DNA of 42,028 nucleotides. Origin: Rhizobiales bacterium Ga0077530 (GTDB lineage Bacteria; Pseudomonadota; Alphaproteobacteria; Rhizobiales; Hyphomicrobiaceae). Where the stretch lies: the NCBI GenBank assembly GCA_001464855.1, contig LNEA01000645.1, positions 1 through 42,028 on the forward strand, read 5' to 3'. Made by a program: the position numbers and the translations under genes. Positions 27,115 to 35,862 of this stretch are shown in pieces (position 1 is the stretch's first letter; each line of letters starts with the position of its first letter). The notes under the pieces are model-generated. The model saw only the letters and a list, made by a program, of their open reading frames with translations. It did not search any database and was not told the origin of the DNA.

Positions 27115-27312
27115 TCAGCGGAACACGCTCAGCACGAGCCTCACGAGCCAACCAAGCCCCTGATCGACAATCATGAAAAAGATCGATGCGAGGGTCACCA
27201 TGACCAGAACCATGGCGGTGGTTATCCACACTTCCTTCCAGGCCGGCCAAGTGACCTTGGCGGTTTCCTGGCGTACCTGCTGAAGAAACTCGAAGGGATT
27301 CGCTCGCGCCAT
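27115..27312 (-). CDS. secE: Preprotein translocase subunit SecE
   Basis: A 65-residue single-span SecE, the short form typical of alphaproteobacteria, that stabilises SecY in the protein export channel. It contains the amphipathic helix NPFEFLQQVRQETAKVTWPAWKE with the conserved KVTWP, then a membrane helix (WITTAMVLVMVTLASIFFMI). ATG 27312 is chosen because family members start MA(K/R)xNPFEF. A TTG at 27321 is in frame but is not needed. It lies 99 bases after tRNA-Trp. Confidence 0.95.
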   Translation of the reverse strand: MARANPFEFLQQVRQETAKVTWPAWKEVWITTAMVLVMVTLASIFFMIVDQGLGWLVRLVLSVFR

Positions 27313-27411
27313 CAGCTCCAATTCCCTGACATTCCCTGGCGATCCGACCGCTCCGGTCTCTCGCGCTCAATCCGTTACCCTTGTGACCACCAGCCGATCC
27401 GCCCGGAGTAT

Positions 27412-27487
27412 TGGCAGGGGCGGAGGGTCTCGAACCCCCAGCCTTCGGTTTTGGAGACCGACGCTCTACCAATTGAGCTACACCCCT
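27412..27487 (-). tRNA. tRNA-Trp (anticodon CCA)
   Basis: A full cloverleaf on the minus strand. The acceptor is AGGGGTG/CGCCCCT, the D-arm contains AGCTCAATTGGTAGAGC, the anticodon loop CTCCAAAA has CCA at 27452-27454, and the T-arm is GGGGG-TTCGAGA-CCCTC. The 3' CCA is encoded (27412-27414). Placement before secE-nusG is a standard arrangement. Confidence 0.97.
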
Positions 27488-27669
27488 CGAGGTCCACCCC
27501 GAAAACGGTCTGGCATTGTCACAGTCGGGTGGATTAGTCTTCGCGAGACCCCGCTGTCCGCGCCGCAACGGACACCGCAAACGTAGAGGCAGCCGACAGT
27601 GCAGTCTCCGGGCTTTCAAATCCCGTCTGCTGCCGTGTCGACTCTCGCTTGGGTGTGTTTCGAATGCTC

Positions 27670-27698
27670 CTTATAGGGGGAGCCCGGTGGGGATACAA
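27670..27698 (-). promoter_or_regulatory. Strong promoter for tRNA-Trp/secE/nusG/rpl transcript
   Basis: On the minus strand TTGTAT (27693-27698) and TATAAG (27670-27675) are spaced by 17 bases, and an A-rich tract (AAGAAAAAACGA) lies just upstream like an UP element. The predicted start is near 27663, giving a leader of about 175 bases before tRNA-Trp. A 47-base inverted-repeat element (27588-27634, GGCAGC/GCTGCC ends) lies in that leader. Confidence 0.7.
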
Positions 27699-27891
27699 GC
27701 CCAATCGTCGTTTTTTCTTGACTTGCGCCACCCTGCCACAAGCATCGTGGCGACCGCACGTCGAAGTCGCAATTTTAGATAATTATCGCATCGACTTACT
27801 TCAAGGGCGCAGGGCGCCGGAAGCACAATGTGACGGTGGGAGCAGCCGCAATCGACCATACCGCGGCCACTAAACCGGCAGGGAGCACAGG

Positions 27892-28458
27892 ATGTTGATC
27901 GATCGCCGCCGCAGTCAGCTCTTATTGATCGATATTCAGAGCAAACTGGCGCCCCACGTGGCCGAGAGCGACCGGGTGGTGGCGAACTGCGCCCGCCTGG
28001 CCCGCTATGCCTCCCGGCTCAGCGTTCCCGCGACATTGACCGAACACTACCCCAAGGGTCTGGGACCGACCGTGGAGCCGATCCTCGCGGCACTCGGCAC
28101 TCAAGCGGGCAGCAAAGCGCCCCGATTCGAGAAAATTTCCTTCTCGTCGTGGAAGGATGACGGCATCCGCGACCGGATCGAAGGTTTTCGAGGCGACGGA
28201 CGGGACCAGGTCGTGGTCGCCGGCATGGAAGCGCACGTCTGCGTCGGCCAGACCAGCCTGGACCTGCGCGCGGCCGGCCTGCAAGTGTTTCTCGTCGCCG
28301 ACGCGATCGGATCGCGGGTCGCCGAGGTGCGCGACGTAGCGATCCGCCGGCTCGAACAGGCTGGCGCCCACATCGTCACACACGAGATGGTTGCCTTCGA
28401 ATGGCTCGGACGCGGCGACACGAGGGAGTTCAAGGATCTCATCGAAGTGATAAAGTAG
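27892..28458 (+). CDS. Isochorismatase-family cysteine hydrolase
   Basis: A 188-residue cytoplasmic alpha/beta protein of the isochorismatase-like (YcaC) superfamily, which hydrolyses amides, nicotinamide, N-carbamoyl compounds or isochorismate. Asp14 in LLIDIQ and Cys117 in VAGMEAHVCVGQT are at the positions of the catalytic Asp and Cys. VADAIGSR follows as in YcaC-like members. The substrate cannot be told from sequence. It is the first gene to the right of the tRNA-Trp/secE promoter, divergent from it, and the glutaryl-CoA dehydrogenase gene begins 39 bases later on the same strand. Confidence 0.88.
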   Translation: MLIDRRRSQLLLIDIQSKLAPHVAESDRVVANCARLARYASRLSVPATLTEHYPKGLGPTVEPILAALGTQAGSKAPRFEKISFSSWKDDGIRDRIEGFRGDGRDQVVVAGMEAHVCVGQTSLDLRAAGLQVFLVADAIGSRVAEVRDVAIRRLEQAGAHIVTHEMVAFEWLGRGDTREFKDLIEVIK

Positions 28459-28497
28459 GGCGACGAAGCATCCCCATCGCACGCCGAGGACACCGCC

Positions 28498-29709
28498 ATG
28501 CAAGACAAAGCCCCCAGCTCAAAAGCCTCGCGCGCCGCCTTCCAATGGGAAGACCCCCTCCTCCTCGAGGATCAGCTTTCCGAGGACGAGCGTATGATCC
28601 GCGACACGGCGCGCGACTACTGCCAAGAGAAGCTCGCGCCGCGCGTCATCTCCTCCTATCTCGAGGAGCGCACCGACCGCGAGATCTTCACCGAGATGGG
28701 TGCGCTCGGCCTGCTCGGCATTACAATTCCGGAGAAGTACGGCTGCGCGGGCGCCAACTATGTGTCGTACGGCCTCGTCGCGCGCGAAGTGGAGCGTGTC
28801 GATTCCGGCTACCGCTCGATGAATTCGGTGCAGTCGTCGCTCGTGATGCACCCGATCTACGCCTACGGCTCGGAAGAGCAGCGGATGAAGTATCTGCCGA
28901 AGCTCGCGTCGGGCGAGTACGTCGGCTGCTTCGGTCTGACCGAACCGGACGCCGGCTCCGATCCCGGCGGAATGAAAACGCGCGCCGAGAAAGTCGCAGA
29001 CGGCTATCGCCTCACCGGCTCGAAGACATGGATTTCGAACGCGCCGATCGCTGATGTGTTCGTCGTGTGGGCGAAGTCGGCTGAGCACAATGACGAGATC
29101 CGCGGGTTCATTCTCGAAAAAGGCATGAAGGGCCTCTCGGCGCCGAAGATCGGAGGCAAGCTGAGCTTGCGCTGCTCGATTACCGGGGAAGTCGTGATGG
29201 ACGGCGTCGTCGTGCCGGAGAGCGCGATGCTGCCGAATGTCTCCGGCCTCAAAGGCCCGTTCGGCTGCCTCAACCGCGCGCGCTACGGCATCGCGTGGGG
29301 CGCCATGGGCGCGGCCGAGGATTGCTGGCACCGCGCGCGTCAGTACACACTCGACAGGAAGCAGTTCGGTCGTCCGCTCGCGGCGACGCAGCTTGTCCAG
29401 AAGAAGCTTGCCGACATGCAGACTGAAATCACGCTCGGATTGCACGTCGCGCTGCGCGCCGGCCGCCTGTTCGACGAAGGGCGCCTCGCGCCAGAAGCGA
29501 TCTCGATCATCAAGCGCAACAACTGCGGCAAGGCGCTCGACATTGCCCGCGTCGCGCGTGATATGCACGGCGGCAACGGCATCCAGATCGAGTACCATGT
29601 GATGCGTCACTCGGCGAACCTCGAGACCGTCAACACCTACGAGGGCGCGCACGACGTCCACGCGCTGATCCTCGGTCGCGCACAGACGGGACTGCAGGCG
29701 TTCTTCTGA
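28498..29709 (+). CDS. gcdH: Glutaryl-CoA dehydrogenase
   Basis: A 403-residue FAD enzyme that oxidises and decarboxylates glutaryl-CoA to crotonyl-CoA in lysine, tryptophan and aromatic-acid breakdown. Almost the whole chain aligns with known [118 protein letters not shown]. The catalytic base is Glu382 in [17 protein letters not shown]. This places it firmly in GCDH rather than a generic acyl-CoA dehydrogenase. The enzyme passes electrons to ETF. A DUF1272 gene follows 24 bases later. Confidence 0.96.
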   Translation: MQDKAPSSKASRAAFQWEDPLLLEDQLSEDERMIRDTARDYCQEKLAPRVISSYLEERTDREIFTEMGALGLLGITIPEKYGCAGANYVSYGLVAREVERVDSGYRSMNSVQSSLVMHPIYAYGSEEQRMKYLPKLASGEYVGCFGLTEPDAGSDPGGMKTRAEKVADGYRLTGSKTWISNAPIADVFVVWAKSAEHNDEIRGFILEKGMKGLSAPKIGGKLSLRCSITGEVVMDGVVVPESAMLPNVSGLKGPFGCLNRARYGIAWGAMGAAEDCWHRARQYTLDRKQFGRPLAATQLVQKKLADMQTEITLGLHVALRAGRLFDEGRLAPEAISIIKRNNCGKALDIARVARDMHGGNGIQIEYHVMRHSANLETVNTYEGAHDVHALILGRAQTGLQAFF

Positions 29710-29733
29710 GGCTCGCAAAAACGGAGGCCGGTG

Positions 29734-29985
29734 ATGCTGACCTTGAAACCAAACTGCGAGTGTTGCGACAAGGATCTGCCGGCAGATGCCGCGGACGCCG
29801 TGATTTGCTCGTTCGAGTGCACGTTCTGCGCCGACTGCGCGAGCGAACGATTGCCGGGCGGGCGCTGCCCGAATTGCGGCGGCGAACTGGTCAAGCGGCC
29901 AGTGCGCCCGGTGGATCGGCTGGCGAAATTCCCAGCCTCCGACAAGCGCGTCGTGAAGGCACACGGCTTCTGCGGGAGCGCGTGA
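29734..29985 (+). CDS. DUF1272 small zinc-binding protein
   Basis: An 83-residue protein starting MLTLKPNCECCDKDLP. It carries paired Cys motifs (CECC, CSFECTFCADC, CPNCG) that should bind one or two zinc ions, the hallmark of DUF1272. The function is unknown. ATG 29734 is chosen because GGAGG (29723-29727) lies 6 bases upstream. A GTG at 29731 is in frame. Its close spacing to gcdH suggests co-transcription. Confidence 0.85.
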   Translation: MLTLKPNCECCDKDLPADAADAVICSFECTFCADCASERLPGGRCPNCGGELVKRPVRPVDRLAKFPASDKRVVKAHGFCGSA

Positions 29986-29999
29986 CGCGAAGGTCACGC
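29980..29999. terminator. Hairpin between convergent DUF1272 and SDR genes
   Basis: GCGTGAC and GTCACGC form a perfect 7-bp stem with loop GCGAAG. The stem contains the TGA stop of DUF1272, and the SDR stop follows 6 bases later. No U-run is present, so it is a weak bidirectional terminator or 3' stabiliser. Confidence 0.4.
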
Positions 30000-30004
30000 G
30001 TGCT

Positions 30005-30757
30005 TCAGATACCGCGTCCCCCGGCGACATCGATCGTGACGCCCGTCACGTAGGATGCCTGTGGCGAGCACAGCCACAGCACCGTCTCGGCGACTTCCTG
30101 AGCGCTGCCACCGCGCCCGATCGGCACGCTCGATGCGATGCGCGCGACGCGCCCCGGATCGCCGGCACTCGCGTGGATGTCGGTCTCGATGATGCCGGGG
30201 CGCACGCCGTTGACGCGCACGCCTTCCGCTGCGTGCTCCTTCGCGAGACCGATCGTCATGCTCTCGATGCCGCCTTTCGACACCGCGTAGTCGACACACT
30301 CGAAAGCACCGCCGAGCTTTGCGGCCATCGACGACATGTTCACGATCGCTCCACCCTTGCCGCCGAAGCGTGTCGACATACGACGGATGGCGTGTTGGTT
30401 GGCGTGGAAGGGCCCGCTCAGATTGACGGCAATCGTGCGCGACAATTGTTCCGCGGTGATGTCCACGAAGCGCGAGTGCGGCCACAGGATGCCGGCATTG
30501 TTGAAGAACGCGTCGAGCCGCCCGAACGCGCGCTGCACGGCATCGAACGCGTTCGCGATCGCAACCGGATCGGCAACGTCGCATTGAACCGCGAGTGCGC
30601 GCCGCCCCATGCGCTGGATGTCAGCGACCATGGCATCGGCGGCGTCCTTACGGCAGATATAGGTCAGCGCCACGTCATAGCCACGCTCGGCTGCGAGTCT
30701 TGCCGCCGCCGCGCCGATGCCGCGAGAACCGCCCGTGACAAGAAATACGCCGCTCAT
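30005..30757 (-). CDS. Short-chain dehydrogenase/reductase (SDR)
   Basis: A 250-residue classical SDR, an NAD(P)-dependent oxidoreductase. The nucleotide-binding TGGSRGIG is at the N-terminus, NNAG follows the central strand, and the catalytic Ser (VNMSS) and YxxxK (DYAVSK) are present. The C-terminus ends TGVTIDVAGGRG. The pattern resembles YgfF and glucose-1-dehydrogenase-like members, but the substrate is unknown. ATG 30757 is chosen because GGGGGC lies 5 bases upstream and the nucleotide-binding fold begins immediately after. It is convergent with DUF1272 and divergent from hpf. Confidence 0.92.
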   Translation of the reverse strand: MSGVFLVTGGSRGIGAAAARLAAERGYDVALTYICRKDAADAMVADIQRMGRRALAVQCDVADPVAIANAFDAVQRAFGRLDAFFNNAGILWPHSRFVDITAEQLSRTIAVNLSGPFHANQHAIRRMSTRFGGKGGAIVNMSSMAAKLGGAFECVDYAVSKGGIESMTIGLAKEHAAEGVRVNGVRPGIIETDIHASAGDPGRVARIASSVPIGRGGSAQEVAETVLWLCSPQASYVTGVTIDVAGGRGI

Positions 30758-30900
30758 GTGCGCCCCCGATATCAGGCTGGAAACCATCCAGGCGAGACTG
30801 GGGTCACACTAAGGCAGTGGTCCCCCCTTGATCCAGCTTCACGCGACTCCCACGTCTAATAAAGTGCCGTCCGCCAACCCAGCAGAAAGGTGGTTCCCGC

Positions 30901-31269
30901 ATGACGATCCCTCTCGAGATCTCCTTCCATGGAATCGACAAGAGCGATGCTGTCGAGGCCCGGATACAGGAGAAATTCGCGCGCCTGCATGGGCATTTCG
31001 ATCGCTTCACGCACGCACGCGTCGTGATCTCGTCACCGAACCGCACGGACGCGCGAGCCAAGATGTTCAACGTAACGATCGACCTCGGCATGCCCGGCAA
31101 GCGACCGATCGTCATCGACAACGAGGCGGACAACGCCGACGTTTTCATTGCACTGCGAGACGCCTTCAACGCGGCGCAGCGCAAACTCGACGCCACCGCC
31201 GGCAAACTCGGCAACGTCGCAAAGCGCGAGCGATCCCGGCGCAAGCCAGCACCCAACAACGACGCCTAG
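30901..31269 (+). CDS. hpf: Ribosome hibernation promoting factor, short form (HPF/RaiA family)
   Basis: A 122-residue protein of the HPF/RaiA (sigma-54 modulation) family, which binds the 30S decoding centre and silences ribosomes in stationary phase. Sequence features include EISFHGIDKSDAVEARIQEK, HARVVISSPNR and the helix DVFIALRDAFNAAQRKL. The tail is basic (KRERSRRK). It lacks the C-terminal dimerisation domain of the long HPF that is common in alphaproteobacteria, so it may be a second paralogue acting as a YfiA-like blocker. It is monocistronic, and its neighbours are both on the other strand. Confidence 0.88.
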   Translation: MTIPLEISFHGIDKSDAVEARIQEKFARLHGHFDRFTHARVVISSPNRTDARAKMFNVTIDLGMPGKRPIVIDNEADNADVFIALRDAFNAAQRKLDATAGKLGNVAKRERSRRKPAPNNDA

Positions 31270-32505
31270 CTAAAATCCGCGTTCCTGTTCGAGGCGCTCA
31301 AACGCGCGCTGCACGTCGACGGCATAGTCGCGCGTGATCGGCACCGCGTCGCGTTTCTTCCCCAGTTGCATGTGGAAGACTTCCTGCGAGCCCGTGCGGA
31401 ACATCATCTCCGCGCTGACCAGATAGAACTCCCACATGCGGCAGAAGCGCTCGTCGTACATCGCCGCGACCTTGGCGCGGTTGGCCTCGAAGCGCTCGTA
31501 CCAGTGCCGCAGCGTCGTCGCGTAGTGCACGCGCAGAAATTCGACATCCGTCACCCACAGGCTGTTGGCCTCGACCACGGGGAAGACCTCGGACAGCGCT
31601 GGCGAGTAGGCGCCAGGAAAGATGTATTTGCGCAGCCATGGACTGGCGGTGCCGGGAGGGCTCATCTTTCCGATCGAATGGAGCAGCATCACACCATCGT
31701 CGGTGAGCAGGTCGTTCACCTTGGCGAAGAACTCGCCGTAGTGACCGACGCCGACATGCTCGAACATACCGACTGAGACGATGCGGTCGAACTTGGTCGT
31801 GAGCTGGCGGTAGTCCTGAAGCTCGAACGTTACGCGATCTGTGAGCCCTGCCACTGTGGTGCGTTCGACCGCCAGCGCAAACTGCTCCTTCGACAGCGTC
31901 ACGCCCAACACTTCGACATCGGCGATCTGCGCGAGATACCGTGCGAGCCCGCCCCAACCCGAGCCGATGTCGAGCACCTTCATGCCCGGCTTCAAGTTGA
32001 GCTTTGCCGCGATGAGACGGCACTTGTTGCGCTGCGCGGCCTCGAGCGTCTCGTCGTCGGTGCGGAAGTACGCGCACGAGTAGAACAGCTCGCGATCCAG
32101 GAACAACTCGTAGAACGGATTGCCCAGGTCGTAGTGGTGGGCGACGTTCTGCTGCGCCTTGCCGATCGGATTGGCCTGCTGGAAGCGCTTGAGCCCACGC
32201 GAGATGCGGCGCAGCACCTGCTGCACGGGCTGCGAACTGAGCGCGAGACGGTTGACCGAGAAGAGCGTCAGAAAGGCGCGTAGCCCCGTTTCCGGGAAGG
32301 TCATGCGGCCGTCCATGTAGGCTTCGCCCGCATGCAGTTCTGGATTGAAGAAAAGTTTGCGATAAAGGCTCGGATCGGTCAGTCGCATGTTGGCCGTGGG
32401 ACCGGGTCGCGTACCGCCGAAGACGTGCGACCGCCCTTCCGCATCGACCACGTTCAGGGTGCCGACCTTCACGAACGAGGTCAGCATTTTCGATAGTGGA
32501 AACAT
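31270..32505 (-). CDS. cfa: Cyclopropane-fatty-acyl-phospholipid synthase
   Basis: A ~411-residue SAM-dependent methyltransferase that converts cis double bonds of membrane lipids to cyclopropane rings in stationary or acid conditions. Motifs are AHHYDLGNPFYELFLD, YSCAYFR, the SAM-binding VLDIGSGWGGLARYLA, and VSVGMFEHVGVGHYGEFF. The ATG at 32505 is preferred, with GGG about 7 bases upstream. A TTG at 32520 is also in frame. The gene ends directly after the hpf stop (convergent). hpf and cfa are both stationary-phase functions, but they are on opposite strands. Confidence 0.93.
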   Translation of the reverse strand: MFPLSKMLTSFVKVGTLNVVDAEGRSHVFGGTRPGPTANMRLTDPSLYRKLFFNPELHAGEAYMDGRMTFPETGLRAFLTLFSVNRLALSSQPVQQVLRRISRGLKRFQQANPIGKAQQNVAHHYDLGNPFYELFLDRELFYSCAYFRTDDETLEAAQRNKCRLIAAKLNLKPGMKVLDIGSGWGGLARYLAQIADVEVLGVTLSKEQFALAVERTTVAGLTDRVTFELQDYRQLTTKFDRIVSVGMFEHVGVGHYGEFFAKVNDLLTDDGVMLLHSIGKMSPPGTASPWLRKYIFPGAYSPALSEVFPVVEANSLWVTDVEFLRVHYATTLRHWYERFEANRAKVAAMYDERFCRMWEFYLVSAEMMFRTGSQEVFHMQLGKKRDAVPITRDYAVDVQRAFERLEQERGF

Positions 32506-32614
32506 TACGCTGCCCGCCAATCGTGAAAAGATCCGTTGTCCAACGACATTGACTCGGTGGAACGCCGCCGTCCACCAGCTCTGGTGCCGCTGTGGAAAAG
32601 GCGGGTTGGGGGTA

Positions 32615-33073
32615 CTAAATGCGCTTCACCATATGTGCGATCGTGCGATCGGGCAGTTCCTCGATACGTTCGATCGTGTAGCCGTTGCGGCCGTACCAGC
32701 CCGTAAGATGGTGCAGTTTAGCACCCGTATAGAGCCGCATGGTCGTGCGATCGAGTTCACGGGCGCGCACCTCAGCTGCCGCGAGCATCGCACGCCCGAG
32801 ACCGGATTTCTGATGCTGCGGATCGGTGGAAATGCTCCAGATCAGGAGATCGTCGGCGCGCGGCTCTAGGATAAGTACGCTTGCGATCGGCCCCTCGGCC
32901 GTCACCCAGACCTCATAGTCGCGGAGGATCTGCTCGTAGTCGGCCAACAGCGGCAGCGGTTCGACACCGAGCAGCTCGCGATTTCGCGCATAGGCCGCGC
33001 GTTGAATGGCAACGACGCTCTCGAAGTCGCCTGACACAGCGCGCCGCAGTGCGAGATCGCCAACTTCAAGCAT
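32615..33073 (-). CDS. GNAT-family N-acetyltransferase
   Basis: A 152-residue protein with the GNAT fold: LALRRAVSGDFESVVAIQ at the start, the acetyl-CoA pyrophosphate loop QHQKSGLGRAML (R/QxxGxG/A) and a C-terminal GWYGRNGYTIERIEEL. Substrate not predictable. ATG 33073 is chosen because GGAG lies 7 bases upstream and homologous sequence starts there. The open frame extends much further upstream (to 33907) only as an antisense shadow of the DUF169 gene. It precedes cfa on the same strand with a 109-base gap. Confidence 0.85.
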   Translation of the reverse strand: MLEVGDLALRRAVSGDFESVVAIQRAAYARNRELLGVEPLPLLADYEQILRDYEVWVTAEGPIASVLILEPRADDLLIWSISTDPQHQKSGLGRAMLAAAEVRARELDRTTMRLYTGAKLHHLTGWYGRNGYTIERIEELPDRTIAHMVKRI

Positions 33074-33169
33074 CGCCTCGCTCCTCCATAGGCCGGCGCC
33101 ACCTTGCACGGACCGGGCGAACGGCACAATATCGGCCGCAATCACAACGAGACTTTGGGAGGCACGGGT

Positions 33170-33970
33170 ATGACGGCACTGCAAGCGAGCGATGCGACGT
33201 CCTTCGACTACGGAAAGCTCGCCGCCGATCTCGAACGGCTGTTGCGGCTGAGGTCGTTCCCCTTCGCCATGAAGATGTACGAGGATCGCGCCGAGATGGA
33301 GGCGATCCCGCGCATCCGGCGTCCGAAAGCGGTGCACACACTTGACCAGGTCGTGGCACAGGCTTCGCGTCTCGGCTGGACCGTCGGCATCACGTCGGAC
33401 GATCTCGTCGGCGCCCAATGCCGCGCGGTCGTCGGCCTCGGCAATGCGAAGGACCCCAAGTGGCAGTCCGGCGCCCACATGGTCAACGTCTGGTTCTCGA
33501 CCCCCGGCGACGCGCAACAGCATCAGGCTGCGATGCACTGCGTGCCAGACGGAAAATTTGACGCGCTGGCCGTGGCGCCTCTCGCCGCCGGCCGCCTCGA
33601 TCCGCCCGACATCGTCCTTTTCTACGCGACGCCTGGCGCCATGATGTACTTCATCAACGGACTCCAGTGGTCGGGCTACAAAAAGTTCGACTGGGGCGTC
33701 GTCGGCGAGAGCGCTTGCGCCGACAGTTGGGGCCGCGCGTTGACAAAGCGTGAGCCGTCGCTCTCGATCCCCTGCTTTGCCGAACGCCGGTATGGCGGCG
33801 TGCTCGACGACGAGATGTTGATGGCGCTGCCACCCGACCAGCTCGCCAAGGCCATCACTGGAATGGAGGCGCTGGCAAAAAACGGCTTCCGCTATCCCTT
33901 CGCGCAATACGGCATCCAGAACGACGTACGCGACGGCATGGCGCGCAGCTATCCCGATCGAAAGAAGTAG
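33170..33970 (+). CDS. DUF169 family protein
   Basis: A 266-residue cytoplasmic protein of the DUF169 family (COG2043). It has the characteristic FPFAMKMYED near residue 35 and a central DPPDIVLFYATPGAMMYFI, followed by a conserved ADSWGRALT and SIPCFAERR segment. DUF169 proteins contain conserved cysteines, as here (CRAVVGL, CADSWG, SIPCF), and some are linked to metal or one-carbon/methanogenic contexts. No biochemical function is established. GGGAGG (33157-33162) lies 7 bases before the ATG. It is divergent from the GNAT gene with 96 bases between. Confidence 0.85.
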   Translation: MTALQASDATSFDYGKLAADLERLLRLRSFPFAMKMYEDRAEMEAIPRIRRPKAVHTLDQVVAQASRLGWTVGITSDDLVGAQCRAVVGLGNAKDPKWQSGAHMVNVWFSTPGDAQQHQAAMHCVPDGKFDALAVAPLAAGRLDPPDIVLFYATPGAMMYFINGLQWSGYKKFDWGVVGESACADSWGRALTKREPSLSIPCFAERRYGGVLDDEMLMALPPDQLAKAITGMEALAKNGFRYPFAQYGIQNDVRDGMARSYPDRKK

Positions 33971-34180
33971 TGGGTACGGCCGCCGCGCACGCCAGCCGAT
34001 AGGCAGACATCCGCCCTTGCGACGACGGAATAAATTTAAGTCCCGGATGTCGCATGTGGCGGTCGGGCATCGCCCGGCGACGAATGGCCGCTATACCTTC
34101 AAATGACCTACTTCGCGGTGAATCAAGCGGCGGATCAGTTTAGTGTGCGCCGATTCCAAATGAAGAAGGAGGCCGGACGA

Positions 34181-35233
34181 ATGGTCCTGCGGAAGACCGC
34201 CATCGCACTCACACTCTTGCTCGGATGGGCGGGCACCGCTTCAGCAGGCCCCGCACTGCTCTTTGATGCCGCCACCGGTAAGGTGCTCTACGCCGAGGAG
34301 CAGGATCAGCCCTGGCATCCGGCATCGCTGACCAAAATCATGACCGCCTATATGGTCTTCGAGGCACTGCGTACGAACAAGATCAGTCTCGAGCAGAAGA
34401 TTCCCGTCAGCGCCAACGCGCACGCGCAACCGCCAAGCAAGCTTGGATTGCCCGTCGGCGCCGAGATCACCGTCAGCCTCGCGCTGAAAGCCCTGATCGT
34501 GAAGTCGGCCAATGACGCCGCCGTCATGCTTGCCGAAGCGATCGGCGGGACGGAAGAAGCATTCATCGCGCAGATGAACAATACGGCCCGGCGTGTCGGC
34601 ATGACCAACACACGCTTCGTCAATCCGCATGGACTGCCGGCGCCCGAGCAGGTGACGACGGCGCGCGATCTTGCCCGCCTGACTCGCATCGTCGTGCGCG
34701 AATATCCGGAGTACGGCCCGATGTGGGCCATGTCCGACATGCAGATCGGGCGGCGGCGCCTCAGAACACACAATGGCCTGCTGCGCACCTACGAGGGCGC
34801 GGACGGTTTCAAGACCGGATTCATCTGCGATTCGGGCTTCAACGTCGTCGCCAGCGCGACGCGGGATGATCGGCGCCTCGTCGCGGTGGTTCTTGGCGAA
34901 TACACGTCGCGCGATCGCAGCTTGCGCGCAGCGAGCCTGCTGGAGCACGGCTTCAAGAACTACGGCTGGAAGGAATTCTTCTCGAGCATGACGGTGGATT
35001 CACTGCCGATAAGTGCCGACACGACGGCCGTCCATAGCATCCGCGAACATGTGGCATCGTTTGCCTGCAATCCGCGGCGCAATGCTGGCGCGTCTCGCGC
35101 CAAGCAGAAGCGGCTCAGGGCCCGCAACCGTGCAGCAGCCAAAGAGAAGTCGGCTGCCACGAAGGGTAAATCGGGCCCGACGGTCGGCACGACCAAGTCG
35201 CCAGCGGCGAAAAGCGCCGCAAAGACCCCGTGA
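34181..35233 (+). CDS. dacA: D-alanyl-D-alanine carboxypeptidase (PBP5/DacA-like) with basic tail
   Basis: A 350-residue periplasmic serine peptidase that removes the terminal D-Ala of peptidoglycan stem peptides. A signal peptide covers residues ~1-22 (MVLRKTAIALTLLLGWAGTASA). The penicillin-binding triad is intact: SLTK (Ser49, Lys52), SAN (Ser109, Asn111) and KTG (Lys211). Instead of the usual amphipathic membrane-anchoring helix, the last ~50 residues are a Lys/Arg/Ala-rich low-complexity tail likely to bind cell-wall polymers or membrane. GGAGG at 34168-34172 lies 8 bases before the ATG, which decides the start against upstream in-frame ATGs (34103, 34160). It is convergent with the small gene at 35252. 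Confidence 0.92.
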   Translation: MVLRKTAIALTLLLGWAGTASAGPALLFDAATGKVLYAEEQDQPWHPASLTKIMTAYMVFEALRTNKISLEQKIPVSANAHAQPPSKLGLPVGAEITVSLALKALIVKSANDAAVMLAEAIGGTEEAFIAQMNNTARRVGMTNTRFVNPHGLPAPEQVTTARDLARLTRIVVREYPEYGPMWAMSDMQIGRRRLRTHNGLLRTYEGADGFKTGFICDSGFNVVASATRDDRRLVAVVLGEYTSRDRSLRAASLLEHGFKNYGWKEFFSSMTVDSLPISADTTAVHSIREHVASFACNPRRNAGASRAKQKRLRARNRAAAKEKSAATKGKSGPTVGTTKSPAAKSAAKTP

Positions 35234-35251
35234 TTGCGTCGCGAGGCGGGT

Positions 35252-35515
35252 TCAGACCAGCAAATCCAGCTTGTTCTCTCTGAACTGACAGCCGGATGAC
35301 GCTGGCGGATCGAATTCATCGTCGGCGCGCGCAGGAGGGGCCATCCGAGGCCGCTGAGCTGGCATTTGGCGCGCGGCCGGTGGGATCTGGTCGGACGGCT
35401 TCACGCGCTCGTTGGACCACACCTCGCGATCAACCGGCGCTGGCGTCTGGGCCAAGGCGGGTGCCGCCAGCACAATCAGTATTGTCCCGATGAGAGCATT
35501 GGATCGTCCGAACAT
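35252..35515 (-). CDS. Small exported hypothetical protein
   Basis: An 87-residue protein with a clear signal peptide (FGRSNALIGTILIVLAAPAL, cut near AQT) and a short mature part rich in Pro, Ala and Arg that ends GCQFRENKLDLLV. A single Cys near the end is notable. I do not recognise a family. ATG 35515 is preferred because it starts the signal peptide, and the 37 in-frame codons upstream are Arg/Cys-rich and not protein-like. It is convergent with dacA, with 18 bases between the stops. It may be a periplasmic accessory protein. Confidence 0.55.
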   Translation of the reverse strand: MFGRSNALIGTILIVLAAPALAQTPAPVDREVWSNERVKPSDQIPPAARQMPAQRPRMAPPARADDEFDPPASSGCQFRENKLDLLV

Positions 35516-35862
35516 CGCCGTGCCGCCCATCTCTGGCTGGCCGGCCCGCAGTCGCCGCCAGCAGCTTGCCCGAATTGCGAGCGCGCACCGTCGCGCCCGA
35601 CGCCCTGCACTATCGCATATCTCCACACTAATGTGGCCGGCGAACGTCCAGGTGTTTTTAGGTGTTCAGAAAGCGGCTACCGCACTGCGGGGGCTGCAAA
35701 CCTGCCATGCAAAGCGCCTGTCAGCAGGCTGAGCCCGCGCACTTCGTCATCAGGCAGCCAAGGTCGATTTAAGGGGGGCCAATTCGCGCCACCGCCACCG
35801 CGACGCCACACCAAGGGGCGCCAACAGGCCCCCGCCACCCGACAGCCGCAACCCGCCGCGAT
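35516..35862. other. Non-coding stretch upstream of the small exported protein
   Basis: About 350 bases with no gene I can support. It holds a short palindrome CCACA-ctaa-TGTGG (35623-35636) and a direct repeat AGGTGTT-ttt-AGGTGTT (35650-35666), one helical turn apart. Both lie 105-155 bases upstream of the small gene that starts at 35515 on the minus strand and could be regulator sites. Open frames on the plus strand here have atypical Arg/Pro/Cys-rich composition. Confidence 0.35.

Noticed and set aside
27588-27634. A second tRNA gene upstream of tRNA-Trp
   Set aside because: Only 47 bases with acceptor-like and T-arm-like stems. D and anticodon arms are missing, so it cannot be a normal tRNA.
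33074-33907. N-terminal extension of the GNAT gene across the DUF169 gene
   Set aside because: This part is antisense to DUF169 and not protein-like. A good Shine-Dalgarno lies before ATG 33073.
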